The position numbers and the translations under genes are program-made. The notes below the pieces were generated by a model. It had not been told where the DNA came from and ran no database searches. It worked only from the letters and a program-made list of their open reading frames with translations. A stretch of DNA of 64,000 bases from Paragorgia papillata (Eukaryota; Cnidaria; Anthozoa; Scleralcyonacea; Coralliidae), in the NCBI GenBank assembly GCA_035771165.1, contig JAWNZC010000368.1, positions 1,374,001 to 1,438,000 on the forward strand, written 5' to 3'. Shown piece by piece: positions 11,601-22,022 of the stretch. Position 1 is the first letter of the stretch. The number at the start of each line of letters is the position of its first letter.

Positions 11601-14541
11601 GTCCCTCGCCAATTGTTTAAAATATAATAAGTACGGATATCGACTAACCTTTTTAAAATGAACTTGAAAATTGGCATTTTATATCAAATATATTTATCAA
11701 TTATCATGTTCGTGGATGACTGACCATAATTTTGTCCGCATGAGAACTGGTCAATACAACGCAGCACAGTAAACCTGACAGTGGATAATGAAATGGAAGA
11801 CTCTTTCAAACTCTCAATATAAACAATAAGATACGTATGTTTCACCTGTACGTTGTTGAATACCACACGCGAAAGCTGCCGTTATATTTAAGTGAATACG
11901 TCCAGTTAAAGGCCTCGCGATTCGAATGCTTAAAACGAATATTCTCCCATCAATAACACATGTCGCCAGCGCTACAAAGCCAGCAAAATATTGATCTTTG
12001 AGACTTTCTTATTAAATTATATCTCGTTTCGGATTGTTTCTCCAAGCCGTTGTGCACCTTTAGTGAGTCGTGACATTTCATCTGGCCAGATGTTTTACGT
12101 TTTGTATAAACACTACTCCGGTCGGTAAGTCGAGAAAGTTTTTTGTACCACCCTACCCACACTAAATTTATTTTGTACTGCCCATATTTTGGGCTGCACG
12201 TGACCAGCGTGTACCAGGGTTTTCATTGGGTTCTCCGTTTTTCCTTGCTCTGGGTGTTCCGATAAGGAACTTGTGTGGTTATACATTCCAGAGCCTAAAG
12301 TGGCTACCTTGCTACTGATATAAAACCAACACTGTTTTTTATCTTCACCACAGAGACCAAGAGTGCTAGCCAGAGAGAACAACAGATGTCAATAGAACAA
12401 GATTTGGTTGATCGTGGAGGTGCATCTTCATCATATAAGACAGAGAGCAGTAAATCAGGTAAAAATACAAAACTTGCCTAAAAAATAGATGTTGGTATTT
12501 CAGTTTTTCTTCTTGTATAGCTGACGTCATCAACCTATAAGCAAGACTACCTTTCCCTATACGCAATTCTTTAGCTGCTATCGCCTCGTTGCTTTTTCTC
12601 ACTTTTTGTTTCTTTTTAAAATATATAAAACAGGCCTTAGTCTTAGTCTTACCTCGGTTTTCGCTTGCTTTTGAACAATGAGTTTGAAGGCTTGCGGTCG
12701 CCAAGTTTCAAAACGCGTTTCCAAGTTTAGAGAGTTCGTGACGAAATTTGATTTAAAGGTGAAATGTTTGATTCAAAGACCGCTAGTACAACTTTGCACT
12801 GTTTAATTATTAAGTATCGCAGACGATGAATTGCTGGCTTTTCTAAAGAAAGTGCACGAAAAGTAAGTCAGAGATAAGCTGTAGAGAAAACATCGCTTTG
12901 AATCCGAATCAGAAAGTTGAAATTTGCTTTCTTTTGTGTCTGTCGAGAGTTTTTGACAATTTCTTATTCTACTAAGTGGAGATCTATTGCAAAAAAACTT
13001 CAATAAAGTAAGCCCCAGACTATTTGGAGAAGATATATCACAAAATTCTGAAGATAGCTATCGAATGTTTAAATTGAAACATTAAATGTATACATTTCGA
13101 ATTCTACGATAGGTCAAACAATAAAATTTATAGAAAAGTTATTATTGACATTTTTGTTCGTCACTCCCAAACAATTACGTTTTAGGTCACTCAAACCCGT
13201 TCAATAGAGCTCGACGATGGCTTTTAAACGATAGGTCGAACGATCATATTAATAAAAGTCGTAATTTGAACCTCTGTTTTTCATCGAAGTTCTTTTTGGT
13301 GTGAGGTTTGACAATAAAAACAGCTGCGAGGGGAGTTTTCAAAATCTGTAAAATCGTTTTGATATGTTAACGCCGCTGCACTACTTTTCAAAGGTGCTGA
13401 ATGATCAAATATTAACTAGTATCGACAACACTTAGTAAAGAAAATGACTAATGAAACATTTTACTGTGCAACAATTTAGTCCAAAATTAAAAGCCATTTT
13501 GTAAATTTAGTTACTAGGGGTGTTTGGAAAGGCGTGGACATATCTTCCTCTAATTGTGGGATTTGTTTGGTCTTGATAAGTTAGTATAAATCTATTCTAA
13601 CAAAATTACAACATTTAAACATTAAACAAATAGGCTGACATCCAAATATTTTTGAACATATTAGATGGTTTACAAAAGGTAGCGTGCGGTTTGGGGTGAG
13701 AGGTTTAGCCATTTGGGGTGAGTGGCGAAAGGAACGTCTGCCATACTCCTATTCATAAAAGCGTACAAACCTTATTAGTATGATTGACGTCATGTGTACT
13801 TAACAGGTCGGAATAAAGAGATGCTCTATTAAGCTAAACTCAAGCTTCTGCTTAATGGAAGAATTTTGTCGAGAATCATTTTGACAAAACAGGAGGCCAT
13901 GCAAATTAACGATCTATTTCAGCTGTTCAGGATTATAAATTTTGAATATATAAACGACGTCTCCATTGTTATACTTGGCAGGGTCGACAGTTTATGTGCA
14001 CAAAACTCAAGTGAACCAGTGGGAACTTAGTCAATAAGTTTGCTGGGCTAAAAGTTGCAACTTTGAATAGGACGATGGTAGACGTTCATTTTGCCTCCTG
14101 TACCAAACAGAACGCCGGTTAGGCAGACTAGACAAAAAATTTTAAAAAAGAAAAAACATCCCACCCCAAAGGAAAGTGTGCTAGATATGCCTCTGGCTTT
14201 TTCTTTAAACATATTACTTGTTTGCTTTAGCTGAAGTTACAAGTAAGAAATCAATTCTTGTTCGGAATCTTGATAGCAAGACAAGATATTTAATCTGCCA
14301 GAAACTTAACATCAAAACAGTTTTGAAGAAGGATTTCCGTGGTCTTGCTGCCAAGATGAAGTACGAGACTAAAGAAATAGAAGAATTTGAGAAATACGAT
14401 AATCCGTCAGAAGCTCTCTTGAATGACTGGCAGCTTGGAAAAGAAAGCACTGTGGAAAATTTGAAGAAAATGTTGCAGACGATTAAGAGAGATGATGTCG
14501 TTGACATTTTAGAAGGAATGTTAGTAATAGCTCGATTATAG
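2467..14541 (+). CDS. ZU5/UPA-like and death-domain protein, multi-exon gene (5' end outside)
   Basis: Seven exons can be chained by GT/AG sites with matching phases: 2467-2696, 3007-3386, 3500-3790, 4194-4347, 6683-6719, 12354-12458 and 14231-14541. They sum to about 502 codons with no internal stop and end at a TAG at 14539-14541. The first listed exon is entered in phase 1, so upstream exons are missing, perhaps left of the window. Exons 1-4 look like the ZU5/UPA region of UNC5/ankyrin/PIDD-type proteins (hydrophobic beta pattern, a VAHFSR motif at an exon end). Exons 5-6 are a polar linker and exon 7 is a death domain. Such proteins are intracellular signalling adaptors acting through death-domain assembly. 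The death domain is well supported, the ZU5/UPA call only moderately. Introns hold several MITEs. Confidence 0.75.
2754..2990. repeat. TTTCA/TTTTA low-complexity intron tract
   Basis: About 235 bases of imperfect pentamer repeat (TTTCA, TTTTA) fill the intron between exons 1 and 2. The open frames across it (Phe/Ser/Tyr-rich) come from this composition and are not coding. Confidence 0.85.
3007..3386 (+). CDS. Exon 2: acidic stretch plus UPA-like segment
   Basis: The acceptor TTTTTGTTAG precedes 3007, entered in phase 0. An acidic run (about residues 14-31 of the exon, EKEKEEEEGKDEDED) leads into YFPVIEVSGREKPF and ends VAHFSR. The donor CTCTAG|GTGAGT after 3386 is strong and leaves phase 2. 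The HFS end is a familiar feature of the ZU5/UPA boundary. Confidence 0.75.
3500..3790 (+). CDS. Exon 3: UPA-like segment
   Basis: The acceptor TGTTATACAG precedes 3500 and the donor CTCCG|GTAAGA follows 3790. The exon is 291 bases, entered in phase 2 and left in phase 2. It encodes RFPVGKRSRRQ followed by a segment with NFEVFLLAVQKM and WGFEMVFCQGH. No stop occurs in the used frame. Confidence 0.75.
3845..4030. repeat. Short degenerate tandem repeat in intron 3
   Basis: Three to four imperfect units of about 41 bases share 'ACACTAACCTGACCCACTAG' and 'GTGTTTAC'. They lie wholly within the intron and carry no coding signal. Confidence 0.6.
4194..4347 (+). CDS. Exon 4: end of UPA-like region
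   Basis: The acceptor TTTTAGTTTTAG precedes 4194 and the donor AGACAG|GTATGT follows 4347. The exon is 154 bases, phase 2 in and phase 0 out. It encodes LEDATTTSNPIYEGLNLEGE and a Lys-rich stretch, ending at NNRQ. Confidence 0.72.
4660..4735. repeat. (ATACA)n microsatellite
   Basis: About fifteen uninterrupted ATACA units. On the minus strand it directly follows the LINE 3' end at 4736-5240, so it is probably the retrotransposon's tail repeat. Confidence 0.9.
4736..5240 (-). mobile_element. Non-LTR retrotransposon 3' fragment
   Basis: A minus-strand frame at 4916-5230 carries SLRNAHKVNVPRFNTYY followed by an ITYRGSVIWNAIS motif, the usual C-terminal signature of LINE ORF2 (conserved W-N). 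It is followed on the minus strand by an untranslated tail and the ATTGT-type microsatellite at 4660-4735. The 5' part of the element, with the reverse transcriptase, is absent, as in a 5'-truncated insertion. Confidence 0.6.
5500..5790 (+). repeat. Second copy of dispersed repeat with (AAAC)n tail
   Basis: This matches 2010-2330, from 'AAATATTTGCATA' to 'ATCCTGGCGACAGACAG'. Here the tail has expanded to about fifteen AAAC units (5727-5780) followed by CAGA units. The preceding 5240-5500 stretch shows no gene. Confidence 0.6.
6100..6560. mobile_element. TTAA-flanked foldback MITE (copy 1)
   Basis: It begins AGTGCCTATGGAACG and ends with the inverse CGTTTCATAGGCACT. The arms pair over more than 200 bases. 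TTAA is present on both sides (6096-6099 and 6561-6564), the target duplication of Kolobok- or piggyBac-class transposases. No coding capacity. It lies in the intron between exons 4 and 5. Confidence 0.85.
6683..6719 (+). CDS. Exon 5: short linker exon
   Basis: The acceptor TTTGTGTTGTAG precedes 6683. Twelve codons (AEPVVAEDFHES) plus one base, donor TCAG|GTAGAG after 6719, phase 0 in and phase 1 out, which fits exon 6. A second linker-like stretch follows at 6818-6874 (GTGTNSVQSGGSTSEFPNP) after another AG. It may be an alternative exon, but its exit phase does not fit exon 6. Confidence 0.55.
7064..7774. mobile_element. TTAA-flanked foldback element
   Basis: It begins GGTCTTCGTTAAGG, ends with the matching inverse CCTTAACACT...GTTAACGAAGACC, and is flanked by TTAA on both sides (7060-7063, 7775-7778). 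The arms are about 200 bases, with an AT-rich centre. A one-armed relative starts at 43857. No protein-coding signal. Confidence 0.75.
7797..7862. repeat. Short CCTCGTACCCAGGG hairpin repeat
   Basis: 'CCTCGTACCCAGGG' is followed by its partial inverse 'GGCCCTGGCAAAGG' and 'GCTGGTCACGTG'. Related copies occur at 10695-10770 and, reversed, at 12190-12226, all inside introns of the death-domain gene. Confidence 0.55.
8050..9240. other. No gene seen; one small MITE
   Basis: AT-rich intron sequence. A probable MITE lies at 8332-8514 (TAGATCGTTTTCA at the left, its inverse TGAAAACGATCTA at the right, with 'CGGCCATATTGGTGTACC' twice inside). I see no exon with usable frame and splice sites. Confidence 0.6.
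9319..9338. repeat. Perfect 20-bp palindrome
   Basis: AGCGTTCGCCGGCGAACGCT is its own reverse complement. It lies in a locally GC- and CpG-richer stretch (9180-9500) just upstream of an ATG followed by a consensus donor. It could be a binding site for a dimeric factor or chance. Confidence 0.6.
9478..9494 (+). other. Possible first coding exon
   Basis: ATG at 9478 is followed by five more codons and the near-perfect donor ACG|GTAAGTG. Together with the CpG-richer upstream stretch this could be an alternative transcription start feeding downstream death-domain exons. Its exit phase is 2, which does not match the phase-1 acceptor at 12354. Weak. Confidence 0.2.
9540..10510. other. Intron sequence with a hairpin, no gene seen
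   Basis: Mostly AT-rich without a coding signal. A hairpin at about 10178-10242 pairs 'GTGTTTTATCAGATATAAA' with its inverse around a CpG-containing loop. 'CGGTCTGGAA' and 'TTCCGGACCG' pair nearby at 10113-10140. Confidence 0.55.
10520..10650 (+). repeat. Duplicate of linker-exon end and intron (see 27798)
   Basis: From 'GAAATGTTCCAG|GTATATCTG' through 'ATAAAATGGCGT' this matches 27798-27925, which is the end of the cassette-3 linker exon and its intron. Only the last 12 exon bases are kept here. It is evidence of past duplication of death-domain cassettes along this locus. Confidence 0.6.
10900..12350. other. Intron sequence, no exon recognised
   Basis: AT-rich with short chance frames only. 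The reversed CCAGGG-type repeat lies at 12190-12226. Nothing with matched splice sites before the acceptor at 12353. Confidence 0.55.
12354..12458 (+). CDS. Exon 6: Ser/Gln-rich linker exon
   Basis: The acceptor CTTCACCACAG precedes 12354 and the donor AATCAG|GTAAAA follows 12458. It is 105 bases, phase 1 in and phase 1 out, so it can be included or skipped without frame change. It encodes TKSASQREQQMSIEQD and then GGASSSYKTESSKS, a polar linker between the UPA-like region and the death domain. Confidence 0.7.
12460..14230. other. Intron before death-domain exon 1, no gene seen
   Basis: AT-rich, with only short frames on both strands and no recognised repeat family. The acceptor TTTGCTTTAG closes it at 14230. 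Confidence 0.6.
14231..14541 (+). CDS. Exon 7: C-terminal death domain 1
   Basis: The exon is entered in phase 1 after TTTGCTTTAG and ends at a TAG at 14539-14541. The 103-residue tail has the death-domain pattern: DFRGLAAKM (helix 1-2), EIEEFEKYDNPSEALLNDW with the conserved Trp, then LKKMLQTIKRDDVVDILEG. The death domain is a six-helix adaptor fold used for homotypic assembly in apoptosis and immunity signalling. The satellite at 14561 begins only 20 bases past the stop, so the 3' untranslated region must contain it or end quickly. Confidence 0.85.
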
Positions 14542-14560
14542 AACTAACTACCAGAGGGTT

Positions 14561-16367
14561 CACAACAAGACAACAAGACACCGCAACGCAACACAACACA
14601 ACACAACACAACACAACACAACACAACACTGCAAAACACCGTAACGCAACGCAACACAACGCGGCGCAACACAACACAACACAACACAACGCGGCACAAC
14701 ACAACACAACAGAACGCAACGCAACGCAGCACAACACAACACAACACCGCAAAACACCGCAACGCAACACCGCAACGCAACGAAACACAACGCAACACAG
14801 CAACGCACCACAACACAACGCACCCCAACACAACGCAACGCACGACACAACACAACACAACACAACACAACACAACACAACACAACACAACACAACACAA
14901 CGCACCACAACACAACGCAACGCACGACAACGCAACGCAACGCACGACAACGCAACGCACCACAACGCAACACAACGCACCACAACGCGCCACAACGCAA
15001 CACAACGCACCACAACACAACTCACCACAACACAACGCAACACAACACAACTCACCACAACGCAACGCAACGCACCACAACGCAACACAACGCAACACAA
15101 CGCACCACAACGCAACACAACGCAACACAACACAACACAACACAACACAACATAACGCAACACAACACAACGCAGCACAACGCAACGCAACGCAACACAA
15201 CGCAACACAACTCAACGCACCACAACACAACGCAGCACAACACAACGCACCACAACACAACACAGCACAACACAACGCACCACAACACAACACAACGCAG
15301 CACAACACAACGCACCACAGCACAACGCAGCACAATACAACGCAACACAACGCACCACAACACAAAGCACCACAACACAGCACAACACAACACAACACAA
15401 CGCAACACAACGCAACACAACGCAACACAACACAACGCACCACAACGCACCACAACACAACGCACCACAACACAACGCACCACAACACAACGCACCACAA
15501 CACAACGCACCACAACACAACGCACCACAACACAACACAGCACAACGCAACGCAACGCAACGCAACGCAACACAACGCACCACAACACAACGCACCACAA
15601 CACAACGCACCACAACACAACGCACCACAACACAACGCACCACAACACAACGCACCACAACACAACGCAGCACAACACAACGCACCACAACACACCACAC
15701 CACAACACAACACAACACAACACAACACAACACAACACAACACACCACAACACAACGCACCACAACACAACGCAACGCAACGCACCACAACACAACACAA
15801 CACAACACAACACAACACAACGCACCACAGCACAACGCACCACAACACAACGCAACACAACACAACGCAGCACAACACAACGCAACACAACACAACACAA
15901 CACAACGCACCACAACACAAAGCACCACAACGCAACACAACGCACCACAACACAACGCACCACAACGCTGCACAACACAACACAACACAACACAACACAA
16001 CACAACGCACCACAACACAACACAACACAACACACCACACCACAACACAACACAACACAACACAACACAACACACCACAACGCAACGCACCACAACACAA
16101 CGCAACGCAACACAACACAACACAACGCAACGCAGCACAACACACCACAACGCACCACAACACAACGCACCACAACGCACCACAACACAACGCAACACAA
16201 CGCAACACAACACAACACAACACAACATAACGCACCACAACACAACACAACACAACACAACGCACCACAACACAACACAACGCAACGCACGACAACGCAA
16301 CCCAATACAACGCACCACAACACAACGCAACACAACGCACCACAACGCGCCACAACGCAACACAAAA
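14561..16367. repeat. 1.8-kb CAAC-type pentamer satellite
   Basis: About 360 units of period 5, mixing ACAAC and GCAAC with frequent CACCACAAC variants, and no other sequence inside. All three minus-strand frames are open for hundreds of codons (Cys/Val/Leu/Arg/Ala repeats) because the repeat has almost no stops. These are not genes. It starts just after the death-domain stop at 14541. Confidence 0.95.
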
Positions 16368-16422
16368 GTTTGTGAACTTTGACAACATTTGACGGTATTA
16401 ATTGGTTTGTTTTTGTTTGCAG

Positions 16423-16463
16423 TTCAGTTGTCGACGAGGACAGTGTTGCAAAGGAATCAATAG
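16423..16463 (+). other. Candidate linker exon between death-domain cassettes
   Basis: After the acceptor TTTTTGTTTGCAG the bases read SVVDEDSVAKESI in one frame and end at the donor AATAG|GTAAAT in phase 1, which would fit the death-domain exon at 24537. Its entry phase would be 2. The polar composition resembles the linkers at 12354 and 27722, but it is short and unconfirmed. Confidence 0.35.
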
Positions 16464-16680
16464 GTAAATTGACCACCATGTTTATTGTGACTGATTTTTT
16501 CTAGCACAGTTTGGTTTCTCCGTATGTTGTGTTTTTTTTTTGCTACTTTTCCTATAAGTAAGTCGTTCAGTAATATAAAAGTACAGAACTGCTGCTGCTG
16601 CTTGACTGTACAGAAAAGCATGGCGACTTGTACATTTAACCACACTCCTTTGCGCGCAGTAAATATATTGTTTCTATAGG

Positions 16681-16822
16681 GCATCGTGAGCGATTTTTGA
16701 ACGTGTTACGCTTTTTTTCCCAAAGATAATTTTGATTAAGGAAAACTGATGAAAAAAAATAAACTGCCTTAAAGCTATTAAGTAATGCGAACGCCTAGAT
16801 TTGTTGCTACCTTTCGTCAAAG
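16681..16822 (+). repeat. Left half of duplicated segment (partner 32341)
   Basis: From 'CATCGTGAGCG' through 'AATGCGAACG' and 'CGTCAAAG' this matches 32341-32470, roughly 85% by eye. The match resumes after the LINE at 18847. No function is recognised. Confidence 0.75.
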
Positions 16823-16874
16823 GTGTTGATTAAGTCCACATAAAGGTTTTGCAGACTTAATCAACAATAGCCTA

Positions 16875-18406
16875 TTGGAACCAATGAATTCTTACAATCC
16901 ATTAAATGTCTCAGACGTGGGTACCCTGGTTAAAGGAATTCCAGACGATCTATTAGATGTAGATGTGAACCTAACAAATACTGCAACGGTGTTAAAAAAA
17001 CTGAAAAGCCTGAACCCATACAAAGCTCCAGGCCCCGATGATATTCCAAATTGGATTCTTCGAGATTATGCCGAAATCCTTGCTCCCTCTATATCGAACT
17101 TATTGAATTCCTCCTACAAACAACAGAAACTGCCCTTGTCATGGAAACAGGCTAAAATAACACCTATTCCAAAGGAGAAACCGGTTAATGATATAAGCAA
17201 ACAACTTAGACCAATCTCGTTAACTCCTGCGCTATCTAAGCTTGCAGAAGATTTTGTTGTTGAAAAATATATCGTCCCAGCAGTGTTGTCGGTAATAGAT
17301 CCTTTTCAGTTTGGTGGCATCCCTCGATCCTCTGCTACAAAAGCTTTAGTTTCTATGATTCATACTTGGGCTCAAGCCACCGATGGAACTGGAAACGCGA
17401 TAAGAGTGGTATTATTTGATTATAGAAAGGCCTTCGACCTGATTGACCATAATATATTAGCTAAGAAAGTCATCCAATTACCCATGCCAACTTTCATCAA
17501 GCGATGGGTGATTGATTTCCTCATAAACAGACAACAAAGAGTGAAACTAGCAAGAGATTGTATGTCCGAATGGATTGATATCCTTTCCGGTGTCCCTCAG
17601 GGAACCAAACTGGGACCCTGGCTGTTTATTCTTATGATAAATGACCTCCGCCCTCCCCACCATGAGCGATGGAAATACATTGACGATACTACTGTATCAG
17701 AAATCATTCACAGGGATATACTCAGTAATATTCAAGATACAGTCGATTGCGTTCAAAATTGGTCTGTAGAAAATAAGATGCAACTAAATGCTTCAAGGAA
17801 CTCGTAATTAGTTTCACAAAAGCTGAAAAAGAATTTCCTCGCCTCAAGATTAACTCTGGTCAAATCGAAGTAGTCAACCATGCCAGAATCGTAGGACTGA
17901 CAATAACCAAAGATCTGAAGTGGAACCAACATATAACTAACATAATCAAGAAAGCCAACAAACTCATCTATTTCATTATCCAGTTGAAACGCGCCCATGT
18001 CCCTGAAGCTGATATAATAAACTTCTACATTACCTGTGTTAGACCAGTTATGGAATTTAGTTGCCAAGTCTTCCACTTTGCTCTACCTTCTTACCTGTCA
18101 GATTCCCTGGAACGGATCCAAAAGCGTGTCCTGTCAATCACCTATCCATACACAAGTTATGCGGATTGTTTAGATAAATGTGGCATCAAAACGTTAAGTG
18201 ACAGGCGTGTCGATGCATGCGAGAAACTGTTTAATGAAATCACCACAACACCAATGGCTAACATGCACGATCTTATACCATCAAGATATTTCCCAAATTA
18301 TAACTTTAGACACTCAAGAATCCTTGTCCCCCCACAGACCAAAACGAACAGATTTAGAAACACTTTTATCCCTTCATCCGTAAGGCATATAAACGACCAA
18401 CTCTGA
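16875..18406 (+). pseudogene. LINE ORF2 reverse transcriptase and C-terminal region, frameshifted
   Basis: The first frame (16875-17807) has the RT fingers and palm in order: LNPYKAPGPDDIP, LRPISLTPALSKL, LFDYRKAFDLIDH (catalytic Asp region), LSGVPQGTKLGP and YIDDTT (the catalytic YxDD motif). Around 17798 the frame shifts. The remainder continues in another frame from LVISFTKAEKEF through ERIQKRVLSITYP, with a C-terminal basic stretch, to a stop at about 18406. The two-frame break prevents a full product. The family is CR1/L2-like by motif style, not firmly assigned. Confidence 0.8.
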
Positions 18407-18593
18407 CTTTTAGTTCTAGCACTAATAGTTTCTAACATATTTTTTTAGAGTAAGGTAGTAAAGTGGTTTTTAGCTTATAGTTATATATTTGTAAACTTTT
18501 ATGTGTAAAATAGATATTAAGTTCAATTACCTTTCATTGTAAAATATAGCACGCAATTCAGCCCTTTAGGCTGCCATGTGTTATTTTAATAAA

Positions 18594-19206
<613 letters not shown>

Positions 19207-19289
19207 GCTATTAAAACTGGCAGTCGAAAGTTCGTTTTTAAATTAAATATATATTTACGGCCAGAGAACGTCTCGCAGATATTATGTAT

Positions 19290-21140
19290 AATCCTGGTCG
19301 CGCTTCCAACATTTTTAAATAGTAACTTAGGTTAGATATACTGCCGAAACAGAGAACGTAGGAATCTAACGTTTCGAACGAAGGCCCTTCCTCAGAGAGA
19401 AACGTAAAGAGTGTAAACAAACAATGAGCTAATATACGAAAGGTAATCATGTGACCAAAAATAAGCCAATCAGATAAAAATGACAATAACAAATTGATGA
19501 GATGCGAAAAATTAGCCAATCAAACCAAAATAACAATAACAAATAGATAATGAGATGCGAAAGACATTTGCTATTCATACCGTCGATGAGTAAAAAGGAG
19601 GGGGAGTAAAAATAGATAAATAAATAAAGTGAAAATGCTGTTTATGTCCGCCCGAGCTGAACAGAAACAACGTCTTCAGAGGTGTTAAATAAAAGAAAAA
19701 CGTTCGTTGAGTCCGTGAGGATGAATGGTACCAATTTTGAAAATGAGACGCTTTTCTAGTCTTTTGCGGCTGACATCACCGCCAGAAAAGGGTGAGATGG
19801 CACAAACTTTCATGTCTGAAATGCAATGGTTGGCACTATTAAAATGTCGGGCGACAGGCTTGGCAACAGGCTTGTCAACATCATTGTTCCTCACGGAACG
19901 AAGATGTTCAGCAAACCTGTCAGATAAACGTCTGCCAGTTTCACCGATGTAAAGCATGCAACATTTATTGCAAGAAATACAGTAAATGATGTTGGAAGAG
20001 ATGCATGTAAAATTATGGTGAAAAACAAAATTAGATTTAGGTCCCGAAATACATGTAGCGGAGTTAAGAACACGTGTAACAACGGCTACGAGAGCAAGAA
20101 AAGATTCCCGCTGGTGCCAGTAGACTTTTTCTAAGGGCACTTCGCACTAAACCATCTCGAGTGTTTTTATTACATCGAAAAGAGATCAATGGGTTATCGT
20201 TAAGATATGAAAATTGCGGCTAATGATATCCTGAACGTTGTAGTGAAAAGGATGAAATATAAGAACTAATGGTATTTTATTATCAGAAACTCTTCCCAAA
20301 GGTTGTTTTAAATTGCCCTGTCGAGGAATACTAGACGCTTTGTGAATAGCGGTGTCTAACAGATGGTAGCCACGCTGGACAAAAAAAATCTCATTTCGAA
20401 ACATGTGGTCCCAAAATCTTTGTCATCACTGCATAGGCGACAAAGTCGCAGAAATTGAGAGTATGGAATGGATTGTTTAGTGTGATTGGGATGAGAGGGT
20501 GTAAATAACAATTGATTATCACTGATCGATACCAAAATATAGAGGAACGACACAAAGGTTTCACTTATTTCCCATGTGAATTTGAGCGCTGTGTGGAAAT
20601 CGTTAACATAATTAATAAATCTCTCTAAATTAACACGTGAGCACGATGCTGTTCCTAAACAATCACCTCCAGTGTATCGTTCAAAGATTTTTTCTCACCA
20701 TAACCAACAAAGAAGTTTGCGTAACTGGAGGCCATTTTAGTACCCATTGCTACTCCACTAATTTGTTGGTAATGTTTACCATCAAATGAATAATTGTTGA
20801 GGGTGAGCACAAGTTCTGCCAAGCGAAGTAATGTAGCGGTGGATGGTTCCAAAACATGCAGTGCGTTGATTAAAGAAAAACTTCAAAAAATAAATGAGTA
20901 ACTGATATTCTGGGAGTGGTGATTATCAGGTTGGAGCCATTGCGGGCAATTGGCCGGCTTGAATAAGATTGTTAATGATGGTTTTAACAGTTTTCTTGAG
21001 TATGGGTGGAATAAAAATTTAACGCATAAAAGGAGGCGTCGCTGAGTTGACGAGGAGCTTCTTGTCGGTACAAATCAGCTCTCCAGACAACAACAGCACC
21101 ACCTTTGTTTGCGCGTTTGATGACAACGCTATTCTGACTT
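19290..21140 (-). mobile_element. Penelope-like retroelement, degenerate copy B
   Basis: On the minus strand it shows an N-terminal part with an ANKGGAVVVW motif near 21110, RT remnants (20655-20852, with ISGVAMGTKMASSYANFF) and an intact-looking GIY-YIG frame (19685-20140), then a 3' tail matching copy A. About 30 bases present in copy A are missing at about 20680, removing the codons for the first residues of the catalytic YxDD motif, so the reverse transcriptase is dead. Confidence 0.83.
19685..20140 (-). pseudogene. GIY-YIG endonuclease segment of Penelope-like copy B
   Basis: A 151-codon open frame with the Cys pair CISCNKCCMLYIGETGRR, the Arg of the GIY-YIG core, a Glu-containing GDVSRKRLEKRL stretch and a C-terminal HPHGLNERFSF. 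In Penelope-like elements this nuclease opens the target DNA. A four-residue repeat (KPVAKPVA) suggests a 12-base duplication. Frame continuity with the upstream RT is lost, so it is a fragment of a dead element. Confidence 0.72.
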
Positions 21141-21395
21141 CGCAATGATTGAAACTAGAAGTTCATCTTTGTTGAGGTTGGAAGCCCTTTTGGGGCGTGA
21201 ATGGTTTAATAGGTCAATTTCATGCCAACACTGTCGAACAAAAGATCAAGAGACGGAAATTAGCCTTGAAATTAGAAATGTTTTGATGCTCGCGTGTGGA
21301 TTTAGGAGGTGTTTATATGGAGGCGAGCCAGCCTGGGTACTCAGGCTAGTCCGCTTTGCCGAGATCGTGCTTGTGCTGTTATTTCTTGTTAATTG

Positions 21396-21614
21396 CGGTG
21401 CCCTGAAAGTTAGCTTGTGGACGCAGCTAACTTTCAAACCCTTTATATTCTGTTCGTTCGTTCGTTCGTTCGTTCGTTCGTTCGTTCGTTCGTTCGTTCG
21501 TTCGTTCGTTCGTTCGTTCGTTCGTTCGTTCGTTCGTTCGTTAGGAATCAATAGCAAGCGACATTTTTGACGCGACATTTTTAACGCGATGTTTGGAACG
21601 CCACAGGGCACCGC
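21396..21614. mobile_element. Small TIR element carrying (TTCG)n
   Basis: GCGGTGCCCTG at the left pairs with CAGGGCACCGC at the right. The centre holds about 22 TTCG units (21453-21542). Open frames over it (Arg/Ser/Phe/Val or Asn/Glu/Arg/Thr repeats) are composition artefacts. Confidence 0.65.
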
Positions 21615-21947
21615 TTTGTAGCACTGTGTCTGGTTTTCATCTTGTGTTCATATGAGAGCCGAGCCAGTTCGCCTAGCCGAGATCTCCTTACCCGGGCTGT
21701 TTTTTCCCTTGTAAGCACGATTGACCGGGCTAGCTCGCCAACCCGGGCTGGAATTAAATGCTTCGTACACGCGACAAAATTTACTTATATCAGTTTTTTT
21801 GACATATTAACAATTCACAAGTTCTGCTTGTTCATGTACAGTTCATATTTAAAACAATGAGGCTTCAGCCCCATTTACACGACACGAGTTTTTGGTACGG
21901 CATTCTTAAATTTCGTCACGCGGACCACTTTCCTTAAAATGGCCTGC

Positions 21948-21965
21948 TTAATAATAATAATAATA

Positions 21966-22022
<57 letters not shown>

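Noticed and set aside
14544..16388. Minus-strand open frames of up to 614 codons rich in Cys, Val, Leu and Arg
   Set aside because: They lie wholly in a period-5 satellite that almost lacks stops, so all three frames stay open. Composition artefact.
21145..21611. Frames with (FVRS)n or (NERT)n repeats
   Set aside because: Caused by the TTCG microsatellite at 21453-21542.
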